A stretch of 64,000 bases of DNA from Ardenticatenaceae bacterium. GTDB lineage: Bacteria > Chloroflexota > Anaerolineae > Promineifilales > Promineifilaceae. The position numbers were made by a program, and so were the translations under genes. The notes beneath the pieces are model-generated. The model had not been told where the DNA came from and made no database searches. It saw nothing but the letters and a program-made list of their open reading frames with translations. This document shows, one piece after another, positions 34,779-42,008 of the stretch (position 1 is its first letter; each line of letters starts with the position of its first letter). The stretch spans positions 1,488,001-1,552,000 of the forward strand of contig JACKBQ010000001.1 in NCBI GenBank assembly GCA_020634455.1, given 5' to 3'.

Positions 34779-34956
34779 TGTTTCTCCTTGTTTTTGGCTC
34801 ATTTGTTCTATTTTGCCGTGGAAACGGCCGTCTGTCAACAGCAAAATGCCGCCCCACCCAGATGCTATTTGTCCTGACAGAAATTCCCCGCCATAATGGG
34901 AGATACAAATGACAGTAATTTGTATAAGCAGAATAAACTAGTTGCCAAACCAATCA

Positions 34957-36123
34957 ATGAGTAAAAGCAAGATTTCCGTATTGCAAATTGAAGATAATCC
35001 CGGCGATGCCTATCTGGTGAATAAGATGTTGAACCGTGCCTCCGATCTGACATCCCCAGACACGCAGATTGACATCACCACCGTAGACAGATTACAAAAA
35101 GCGCTGGAATTTTTGAAAACCAATAAATGTGACGTTATCCTGCTAGACTTGACCTTGCCAGATGCAACAGGATTAAACTCCTTTTTACAGCTAAAACACA
35201 GTTATCCCTCGACCCCAGTTGTCATTTTGAGCGGCCAGACTGCCTATGAAACGGTTATGGAAGCGGTGCGGGTTGGCGCACAAGATTATCTGTACAAAGA
35301 CGATTTATCCGCAAACCTGCTGATCAAAACATTGCATTACACGATTGAACGCCATCGCCTGCTGTTTGAAATTCATCAGCGGGCTGAAGAGCTGGAAACC
35401 CAAAACCTGGCGTTAAACGACTTTGCTCATACGGTTGCCCATCAAATTCAGGGGTTACTGAGCCAAATGGTGGGGTATGCCAGCCTGGTTGACTCGCACT
35501 ACCAGGAGCAGCTAAGTGTGCCGGCCAGGCAAGCCGTGGACCAAATTATGCAAAGCGGCTACAAGATGAACAACGTGATTACAGAGCTGCTGTTTTTGGC
35601 CAGTATGCGTTCAGAAAATGTGCGAGCCGATTTGCTGGATAACAAGCGCATTCTAGCTGAAGTGATGAAACGGCTGCGCTACCAAATTCGGGAAACGGCC
35701 GCAGTGATAACCATGCCAGATAGTTGGCCCCAGGCTTTTGGGTATGCGCCCTGGATTGAGGAAGTGTGGCTGAACTATTTAAGCAATGGCCTAAAGTATG
35801 GCGGTTTGGATGATCAGCCACCTCTCTTGCAGTTAGGGGCCAACCACGAGGCAAATGGCATGGTTCGTTTTTGGGTGAGAGATCAAGGGCCTGGCATTTC
35901 GCAAATTGATCAAAAGCATTTGTTTCGGGCGCATACCAGAGTCACATCGAAAAGGATCAAGGGGGAAGGATTGGGGCTTTCTATTGTAAAACGCATCGTG
36001 AAACAGAGTGGGGGTAAAGTGGGTGTTGACAGTGAAGAAGGACGCGGTAGCTGTTTCTGGTTTACCTTACCACCAGATAAACCGGTGCTAAATGAAACCA
36101 AAACCTTACCAGAAGAGTTTTGA
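34957..36123 (+). CDS. Receiver - histidine kinase protein
   Basis: 388 residues from the ATG at 34957; the TTG at 34942 is possible but adds five residues only. Residues 5-125 are a receiver (EDNPGDAYLV, Asp in VILLDLTLPDATG, Lys in YKDDL). A short coiled coil leads to a HisKA-like region with His in FAHTVAHQIQGLLSQMVGYA and an ATPase domain: N box VWLNYLSNGLKYGG, G1 RDQGPGIS and G2 GEGLGLSIVKRIVKQSGG. The receiver is at the N-terminus, as in bacteriophytochrome-associated and cyanobacterial hybrid kinases. No sensor domain or membrane segment, so input must come through the receiver. Confidence 0.9.
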   Translation: MSKSKISVLQIEDNPGDAYLVNKMLNRASDLTSPDTQIDITTVDRLQKALEFLKTNKCDVILLDLTLPDATGLNSFLQLKHSYPSTPVVILSGQTAYETVMEAVRVGAQDYLYKDDLSANLLIKTLHYTIERHRLLFEIHQRAEELETQNLALNDFAHTVAHQIQGLLSQMVGYASLVDSHYQEQLSVPARQAVDQIMQSGYKMNNVITELLFLASMRSENVRADLLDNKRILAEVMKRLRYQIRETAAVITMPDSWPQAFGYAPWIEEVWLNYLSNGLKYGGLDDQPPLLQLGANHEANGMVRFWVRDQGPGISQIDQKHLFRAHTRVTSKRIKGEGLGLSIVKRIVKQSGGKVGVDSEEGRGSCFWFTLPPDKPVLNETKTLPEEF

Positions 36124-36150
36124 AATTCTTGACCAGATTCAGCCATTTTT

Positions 36151-37365
36151 ATGACCACACCGCCTGCGCTAGCGCCCCTCACGCTGCACTTGAGTGAATA
36201 CGAAACGCTCAACTTACCCCAAACGCAGCTACCACCCTGGGTAGGCGAACAGCTTTGGCGCAGCTTGGACCAGGCTGGCAAAAAATTACTGGTCACTTTC
36301 CCCTCTCCCAAAACAGATGGCCAATGGCAGCTAACTGCCCAGGGTTGGGTTGGCCAGGTGCAAATTCCGCATCAGCTTGCCCTGACCATTTCTCCCAAGC
36401 TCCCCATTCATCGGCTGTTTGAGCTGTGGGAAATGGCCTATGATTTGCGGCTGGCAGAATTAGGCGAGGGGGTAACGGCCGTTTCCAGCATCCCTGAATT
36501 TTTTAGCATTCTTGCCCACATTTTAGCCCAGCGCGTTATCCGGCGGGGGCGGCAGGGGTTTCAGCGGGCCTATTTGCGCAAAACGGCCGAACTGCCTTAC
36601 GTGCGCGGCAAGCTGCTGCCACCAAAACCGGGAACCGCCACGCCACAACTCCTCTGCCGCTACGATGCGCACACCGCAGACATTGCCGATAACCAGATTG
36701 TGGCCTTTACGCTAAACCAGATTGCCCGCAGTGGTCAATGCAACCCTGCCGCGCAAACGGCCGTTCGCCAGGCGTACCATTTGCTGCAACCCTTGGTGAC
36801 GGTACGGCCGTTCCAGCCCAGGGATTGCCAAAACCGCAGCTACAGCCGCCTCAACCAGGATTACGCCACCCTGCACGCCCTTTGCCGCTTCTTTTTGGAG
36901 CAGACCGCCCCACTTTTGGCCAACGGCCAGCATCAGATGATCCCCTTCTTGCTCAACATGGCGCTGCTGTACGAGCGGTGCGTGGCCAACTGGCTGCAAG
37001 CCAACCTGCCCGCGCCGTACCAAATCAAGGCGCAAGAAAGCACCACCGTTGGCCCCCAAGACGAGCTGCGCTTCCAGATTGATTTGACGCTTTATGATGG
37101 CAACGGCCGTCCCCTGGCTGTGCTGGATACCAAATACAAAACCCCAGACAAACCCAGCCAGGCAGACATCAGCCAGGTGATTACCTACGCCAAAGCCAAA
37201 GGGTGCCAGCACGCCCTGCTCATCTACCCGCAGCCATTGGCGCAGCCACTGCACGTGCTGGTGGGGGATGTGCATCTGCACACGCTCAGCTTTGGTCTGG
37301 GCCAGCCGCTCGACGCCGCAGGGGCCAATTTTTTGCAGCAGTTGCAACAGCGACTGCATTTTTAA
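36151..37365 (+). CDS. McrC-like 5-methylcytosine restriction subunit, without McrB
   Basis: 404 residues, McrBC component McrC family. N-terminal part has the McrC beta-domain (QIPHQLALTISPKLPI), the middle has PYVRGKLLPP and DIADNQIVAFTLNQI, and the C-terminal PD-(D/E)xK nuclease has QIDLTLYDGNGRPLAVLDTKYK and ADISQVITYAKAKGC. McrC is the cleaving partner of the GTPase McrB, which recognises modified cytosine. No McrB-like GTPase lies before or after. The upstream gene is a kinase only 27 bases away. Either an McrB is encoded elsewhere or the protein works in another context. Confidence 0.85.
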   Translation: MTTPPALAPLTLHLSEYETLNLPQTQLPPWVGEQLWRSLDQAGKKLLVTFPSPKTDGQWQLTAQGWVGQVQIPHQLALTISPKLPIHRLFELWEMAYDLRLAELGEGVTAVSSIPEFFSILAHILAQRVIRRGRQGFQRAYLRKTAELPYVRGKLLPPKPGTATPQLLCRYDAHTADIADNQIVAFTLNQIARSGQCNPAAQTAVRQAYHLLQPLVTVRPFQPRDCQNRSYSRLNQDYATLHALCRFFLEQTAPLLANGQHQMIPFLLNMALLYERCVANWLQANLPAPYQIKAQESTTVGPQDELRFQIDLTLYDGNGRPLAVLDTKYKTPDKPSQADISQVITYAKAKGCQHALLIYPQPLAQPLHVLVGDVHLHTLSFGLGQPLDAAGANFLQQLQQRLHF

Positions 37366-37529
37366 GTTTGGCCTTAAGCAGAAGCGCGTATAAAGGGAAC
37401 GGCCGTATCACAAGCACCACCATCCCATTTAACAACCCACCCACCTGTGCTACGATTAAATAAATGAAACAAATTGTGGCAATCTGTGTAAATCAGAGTC
37501 CAATTACAAAACCGACGAAGGAAAATTGC

Positions 37530-38159
37530 ATGAAAGGTATCTTCAAAAAATTATTTGGCAGCAGCAAGCCCGTCGTTACCGTGGTAAGCGGTTTGCCCCG
37601 CTCTGGCACCTCGATGATGATGAAAATGCTGGAAGCAGGCGGCATTCCCCCTCTCACAGACAAAATCCGCACCGCCGACGACGACAACCCCAAAGGCTAC
37701 TACGAATTTGAGCGCGTTAAGCAGATGGACAAAGGGGACACAGCGTGGATGGCCGACGCCGAAGGCAAAAGCGTCAAAGTTATCTCTCAACTCCTGCGCT
37801 ATATGCCCCCAGGCCATGAGTACAAAGTCATCTTCATGCGGCGCAACATGTCCGAAATTTTGGCCTCGCAAAAGAAAATGCTCATCAACCGGGGCGAAGA
37901 CCCCGATCAAGCCCCCGACGAAGAAATCTCCGCCCTGTTTGAAAAACATCTCAACAGCGTGATGGATTGGATGGCTGCCCAACCAAACGTCTCCGTCATT
38001 TACATTCATTACAGCGACATGCTGGCCAACCCGGTGCCTCTGGTGGCCCAACTGAACGAATTTTTGGGTGGCAACATGGACATAGAGGCGATGGCTGAGG
38101 TGGTAGACCCAAATCTGTACCGAAATCGCAAAAATCGCCTGAAAAAGGAAAAATCATGA
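37530..38159 (+). CDS. Sulfotransferase family protein
   Basis: 209 residues from the ATG at 37530 (AAGGAA 8 bases upstream; the longer frame from 37464 lies in a repeat). P-loop-like PAPS 5'-phosphosulfate site is VVSGLPRSGTSMMMKMLEAG, and the 3'-phosphate site is YKVIFMRRNMSEILASQKK. It would move sulfate from PAPS to an acceptor that cannot be told from the sequence. It is short for the family but has both nucleotide motifs. The stop overlaps the next start by four bases. Confidence 0.85.
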   Translation: MKGIFKKLFGSSKPVVTVVSGLPRSGTSMMMKMLEAGGIPPLTDKIRTADDDNPKGYYEFERVKQMDKGDTAWMADAEGKSVKVISQLLRYMPPGHEYKVIFMRRNMSEILASQKKMLINRGEDPDQAPDEEISALFEKHLNSVMDWMAAQPNVSVIYIHYSDMLANPVPLVAQLNEFLGGNMDIEAMAEVVDPNLYRNRKNRLKKEKS

Positions 38160-38401
38160 GCGCTTTGCATGAGTTAAAAATCTCCCCGGTTCGCTACCCT
38201 GGCGGCTTGCGCATTGTGGAATGCCAGGATTGCCGCTACGCTTTTGCCGCAGAGTTTGACGCGCAGGGCATTATCAAACTGGACACCAAGGAATCTATAA
38301 ACAAGGGGGACATTCACGCCTCGCACCGCATGTTTCAAACGCCCCAAATAGAGCTTGAGCTGTCTATGGCAGCCGAATTGGACACCGACGACAACTTCTA
38401 G
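38156..38401 (+). CDS. Small protein with one CxxC, function unknown
   Basis: 81 residues. ATGA overlap with the sulfotransferase shows co-translation. One CxxC (VECQDCRYAFAAEF) and an acidic C-terminus. No second Cys pair for a full zinc ribbon, so a dimeric metal site or none is possible. No recognised family. Followed by a strong terminator. Confidence 0.65.
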   Translation: MSALHELKISPVRYPGGLRIVECQDCRYAFAAEFDAQGIIKLDTKESINKGDIHASHRMFQTPQIELELSMAAELDTDDNF

Positions 38402-38418
38402 AAAAAGAAACAAACAAC

Positions 38419-38470
38419 AAATTACGCAGATTGGACAGTGATTTTCTGATTCAATCTGCGTAATTTTTTT
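38419..38470. terminator. Strong 15-bp hairpin terminator
   Basis: AAATTACGCAGATTG (38419-38433) and CAATCTGCGTAATTT (38452-38466), perfect arms with an 18-base loop and a 7-T tail. It ends the sulfotransferase unit and may also serve the converging gene at 38478. Confidence 0.85.
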
Positions 38471-38477
38471 GCCTGCT

Positions 38478-39386
38478 TCACAAAACATTCAACTTGGGCA
38501 GTTCAAGGTAAGGTGGCCGCAACGGCCGTTCCCCATGCAAAAATAGCCTGATTCGGTAAATACCAGGTGCTAACGGTGTGAGCTTTGTTTGGTACCGCAA
38601 ACCAGCAGATTCCAAATCTCGTTGCATGTCCAGGCACACAGGTGACTGCCGGGTCGTCGTTAAATTGTGCAGTTGGCATTGAACAGCTAACTGGGGCAGC
38701 GGCTGGCCAGCCTTGTCGGGTTCCAGGGCAAAATCCAGCGCCAGCGTTTTGAGTTGTTGGTGATAAATGTGGGTCAGAAACGGCCGTTCCCCTTCATCCA
38801 GATGCACCACAATCACATCATCCGGGGGCCGGCCCAGGTGAACATTCGTGGCCCTCACTGTCAGGCGGGCAGCGCGCGCTTTGGGCGGCAACGGGGTTGG
38901 CTTTGCCGGGGGGGCGGACGCTTTTTGGGGGGCGGCGGGCTGTTTGGCCTCTGGTTGTTCCTCCTGCACCTGCACATACTGCCCTAGCCACAGCCCTAGC
39001 CGTTCACGCTCAATGCCAGGCCAGATCACTTCCTTGTCTTCTTCCATGTAATGAACTTTGGTGCGTCGCTGCCCCGTTTCGTCCTCGCTATTTTGCTGAA
39101 ATTCCACCACAAACGAGGCAAACGGTTTCCAGGCGGGCTGTTTGGGAGCAACGGCCGTTTCCTCTTTTTCAGCCGCCAATGTTTTGCCTTGGGCAATCCA
39201 GCCAGCCACTTCACCTTTGGGCAAACGCTTGCCTGCCTTTTTAGCTGCCAGCTCCACCTCATCTACCGAAAGTGCGGCCAAGGCAGCAAACGAATCCACC
39301 TTAAACTGCACTGCCAGCCATTCTTGGAAAGCAGAACCGATGCCTTTTACGGCCGTTAAATCATCCTTCAAGCCATTGTTTTTCAT
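38478..39386 (-). CDS. Helix-hairpin-helix protein with unknown C-terminal domain
   Basis: 302 residues. Residues 5-70 look like a DUF4332/helix-hairpin-helix unit (DDLTAVKGIGSAFQEWL, FAALAALSVDEVELAAKKAG). A linker rich in Pro, Ala and Lys (~135-170) leads to a beta-rich C-terminal domain of ~130 residues starting at LTVRATNVHLGRPPDDVIVV. Such HhH units bind DNA or protein. No recognised enzyme motif. Upstream (minus) is another unknown beta-rich gene at 39572 on the same strand with a terminator between them, so they are separate units. Confidence 0.65.
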   Translation of the reverse strand: MKNNGLKDDLTAVKGIGSAFQEWLAVQFKVDSFAALAALSVDEVELAAKKAGKRLPKGEVAGWIAQGKTLAAEKEETAVAPKQPAWKPFASFVVEFQQNSEDETGQRRTKVHYMEEDKEVIWPGIERERLGLWLGQYVQVQEEQPEAKQPAAPQKASAPPAKPTPLPPKARAARLTVRATNVHLGRPPDDVIVVHLDEGERPFLTHIYHQQLKTLALDFALEPDKAGQPLPQLAVQCQLHNLTTTRQSPVCLDMQRDLESAGLRYQTKLTPLAPGIYRIRLFLHGERPLRPPYLELPKLNVL

Positions 39387-39400
39387 GATTCATATCCTCC

Positions 39401-39440
39401 AAAAAACATTGGCCCCAGTGCTTACCACTGAGGCCAACGT
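39401..39440 (-). terminator. Rho-independent terminator of the 150-residue gene
   Basis: Read on minus: TTGGCC-TC-AGTG, loop, CACT-GG-GGCCAA followed by TGTTTTTT. It lies downstream of the gene ending at 39572 and just upstream of the next start. Confidence 0.75.
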
Positions 39441-39441
39441 T

Positions 39442-39545
39442 TTAGAATCTATCCGAAAAAGCCACAGAGAAAAAAGAGGAATCTGAGAATTGCACCTTCG
39501 CCTCTAAGCTCTCTGTGAACTCTGTGGCAAATATTCGAACAGAAA
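39442..39545. repeat. CACAGAG/CTCTGTG dispersed repeat, copy 3
   Basis: AATCTATCCGAAAAAGCCAC at the left, CTCTGTGAACTCTGTGGCAA at the right. Nearly identical to the copy at 33693. Confidence 0.85.
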
Positions 39546-39571
39546 CTTAAATCCAAAATCAATGGAGCTGA

Positions 39572-40024
39572 TTAAGGATGATCTTCGTAAAACTGCAACA
39601 CCGGGCCTTCCCAGTAGGCCGCCATTGGGCCACGATGACCCAGCGGATCAACGTAGGTCAACAGCACAACCAGCTTCATGGCCAGGCCTTGATGCGGCAC
39701 AACAGCGGGGGAAATCACCGAACCGGGCACATCGAAGCGACAGCTGTATTCGCCATTCGCACTAGGCAGCGGCTGGTTCTGGCAGTCGGGGTCACCGAAA
39801 TCAACCAAAGAAAGCTCAGGGCCAGGGCCGATAGATTCCAGATTGACATGTACATGCCAGTTGCCTGCAATCATGTGCCAATTCTTACCCTTCAGTTCCC
39901 AGTTGATGTCAACTGCCCACGGGGAGCCAGCTTTGATGATCAAAGTGGGGTCTTCGCCCGTGTCATCCCGCACAACAGCAGAAATTTTACCTTTCAGATC
40001 AATAGTTGGAACTTCGAAAGTCAT
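39572..40024 (-). CDS. Unknown protein, probably beta-rich
   Basis: 150 residues, no signal peptide or membrane segment. Trp- and Gly-rich (AVDINWELKGKNWHMIAGNW) with two Cys (DPDCQNQ, EYSCRF) about 20 residues apart. The pattern of short hydrophobic strands suggests an all-beta sandwich. I do not recognise a family. It has its own terminator downstream and an AGGAGA-type site upstream, so it looks like a real single gene. Confidence 0.6.
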   Translation of the reverse strand: MTFEVPTIDLKGKISAVVRDDTGEDPTLIIKAGSPWAVDINWELKGKNWHMIAGNWHVHVNLESIGPGPELSLVDFGDPDCQNQPLPSANGEYSCRFDVPGSVISPAVVPHQGLAMKLVVLLTYVDPLGHRGPMAAYWEGPVLQFYEDHP

Positions 40025-40232
40025 TTTAATTCTCCTTTTACGTTACTAAACAAAAATTGATAAGACGATACAGTTGCAAAGTCTCCGGATGACTTTTGGC
40101 TTTTGGCCGTTTGTCTTGGCCGTCAGCACGCCCTCATAAAACCATGCCCCGCTTAATTGACAGTAAACCACCGCTTAATTTCAAAAAATTTCAAATTAAT
40201 TGACAAATTGGTCCCATTTGGAGTCGTCTTTA

Positions 40233-40285
40233 AACCTCCGGGAGACGAAAAATGCAACCGCGGTCCTGCTCCAAACCTCCCGAAG
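40233..40285. repeat. AACCTCCGGGAGGTT paired palindrome, copy 2
   Basis: AAACCTCCGGGAGACG at the left and CCAAACCTCCCGAAGGTTGG at the right with about 25 bases between, as in copies 1 and 3. It lies in a 343-base gap with no coding sequence. Confidence 0.75.
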
Positions 40286-40297
40286 GTTGGTGCATCA

Positions 40298-40333
40298 AAA
40301 AAAAGCCAGCCTGGTGGGGAACACAAGCTGGCA
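40298..40333 (-). terminator. Terminator of the BTAD regulator gene
   Basis: On minus: GCCAGC, 16-base loop, GCTGGC, then TTTTTTTT. It is 35 bases beyond the stop at 40368. Confidence 0.75.
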
Positions 40334-40367
40334 ACATCAGACCCGTAAATTGATTGTGGGTATAAGC

Positions 40368-41639
40368 TCAAACAGGTTCATAGCTGCGGATTGCCTCATA
40401 CAACTGCGTGGTTACCGGGTCTGGCGGAACTGCCAATTCGTCAGCGAGCAACTCAACACAATGATGATATTGCCGCAAAGCCAGATAACCTTGCCGTTGG
40501 CGAGCATAAGCCCGCATCAGCAAGCGGTGTGTGGCTTCATGGCAAGATTCCACTTGTAGAAGTTTGTTGGCAAAAGGAATGCAGGTGGCGTACTGCTCCG
40601 TCTGGAAATAATGGTTGCACAACTGGGTGAGTACCTGCATGTAATGCCACTGTAGCTGTTGCCGCCGGGCAGAGGGCCACGCTTCATACCGATCTTCTGC
40701 CAGCAACTCGCCCTGGTAAAGAAGTTCAGCCGCGTGCAGGTCTGGCAAGGCAACGGCCGTTTTCCCCTGAGCTACTAATTGATTGGCACGTTTATAAATC
40801 TGGTCGAACTGCTCCACATCCAGCCAAATTTCCATCTCTGGGTTTAGAAAATAGCAATCATCCTGAAACAAAATGTGCGAAAAGTCTGGGTAACCATTGC
40901 GTAACGCCTGGCGCAGCCCGTAGATGGCCACGTTCAGGTTGTTGCGGGCCGATTCGGCCGTAGACTCCGGCCAAAACTCATGCATCAGCACCTCTTTGGT
41001 CACCCGCTCCTGGCGGTGCAGCAACAAATATTTGAAGATTGCCTTCCCTTTGCGGCTGGGCCACTCTTCAATGGAATGCTCATCCTCAAACACACGAAAT
41101 GCCCCCAGACAGTAAATGGTCAGTTTGGGGGTTGTGGAATCATTGGGCACAAACGGCCGTTCTTCCTCTGTCTCTAGCATCATTGGGGGCGTTGCAACGG
41201 CCGTTTCCACACCTGGAGTCGGCCCGCTACCCAACTGCGGTGGAGACAGGCCAGACGGAACACCAGAGCGCGGCTTTCTGCGCTGCCACAATTGCGTCAT
41301 GCGCTGCCACATCGAACCATTGGCGGAACCATTGAGGGAAAGAACGGCCGTTTCTGCCACAGGTTCCACCATTGCCAAAACCTTTCTTAACTCTGCTTCT
41401 AACGCTTCGCGGCGCATTTCTAGCTGGTGGTAAGCCTGCTCATGAAAGACAGCTTCTTCCTGCACTTGGACACAACTGGCATTCAAATGCGCCGCCGCCA
41501 CCAGCAGCGCCTCTTGCTGCCGATCCCCAACCGCCCCAGCGTTCGTCTGCGCCCGGTGAATTAAATCTGCAATTTTTTGATATTGATTATTGAGGAGTAA
41601 TTCGTGCCATTTACCGTTTTGCGCCTCTGATTTACCCAC
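40368..41639 (-). CDS. BTAD/SARP-type transcriptional regulator
   Basis: 423 residues from the GTG at 41639, chosen because AGGAGG lies 9 bases upstream; the longer frame to 41687 reads through that site. Residues ~1-130 are a helical N-terminal region. Residues ~170-255 are an OmpR-like winged helix (YCLGAFRVFEDEHSIEEWPSRKGKAIFKYLLL, ARNNLNVAIYGLRQAL). Residues ~275-420 are the bacterial transcription activation (BTAD) TPR domain (CHEATHRLLMRAYARQRQG, ALRQYHHCVELLADEL). Such regulators usually activate nearby pathways. The divergent neighbour is the metal ATPase. Confidence 0.88.
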   Translation of the reverse strand: MGKSEAQNGKWHELLLNNQYQKIADLIHRAQTNAGAVGDRQQEALLVAAAHLNASCVQVQEEAVFHEQAYHQLEMRREALEAELRKVLAMVEPVAETAVLSLNGSANGSMWQRMTQLWQRRKPRSGVPSGLSPPQLGSGPTPGVETAVATPPMMLETEEERPFVPNDSTTPKLTIYCLGAFRVFEDEHSIEEWPSRKGKAIFKYLLLHRQERVTKEVLMHEFWPESTAESARNNLNVAIYGLRQALRNGYPDFSHILFQDDCYFLNPEMEIWLDVEQFDQIYKRANQLVAQGKTAVALPDLHAAELLYQGELLAEDRYEAWPSARRQQLQWHYMQVLTQLCNHYFQTEQYATCIPFANKLLQVESCHEATHRLLMRAYARQRQGYLALRQYHHCVELLADELAVPPDPVTTQLYEAIRSYEPV

Positions 41640-41801
41640 AACACTGTTCCTCCTGGATTCTATTGCTATCCTCCCGCAACTAAACAAACGGATTCCTGAT
41701 TTATTTTTCCGGCATTCTCGGTAAAAATGGTGCCAAATCCATGCCCAAAACGTGTCAAAAGCATGGAGAACAATCTAACAAAACCTGGTATAAGAAAAAA
41801 G

Positions 41802-41815
41802 TTAACCTAGGTTAA
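41802..41815. promoter_or_regulatory. Perfect palindrome TTAACCTAGGTTAA, candidate operator
   Basis: 14-bp perfect palindrome ending six bases before the -35 element of the P-type ATPase promoter. Position and symmetry fit a dimeric metal regulator; the word TAACCTA resembles half-sites of DtxR-family boxes. The DtxR-FeoA protein encoded 2.8 kb downstream is the obvious candidate. Confidence 0.5.
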
Positions 41816-41821
41816 TTTTAA

Positions 41822-41850
41822 TTGTCGCAGGTGTTAATTTTGTTTATAAT
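41822..41850 (+). promoter_or_regulatory. Promoter of the P1B ATPase gene
   Basis: TTGTCG (41822-41827), 17-base spacer, TATAAT (41845-41850). The transcript would have a leader of about 150 bases before the GTG at 42009. Confidence 0.65.
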
Positions 41851-42008
41851 CAACGTTAAGTTTTCTGAAGCTGAACTGGTGGCCGCAATCGCAAACGTTG
41901 CGTTTTGGCTGGCAATGTGCTGTACAACTCAGCATACAGTTTCTTACCTCAGACATCTACTTAAAAAGTACCAATTCTGGAAAGCGCTTGCTTAACGAGG
42001 AACGTCCC

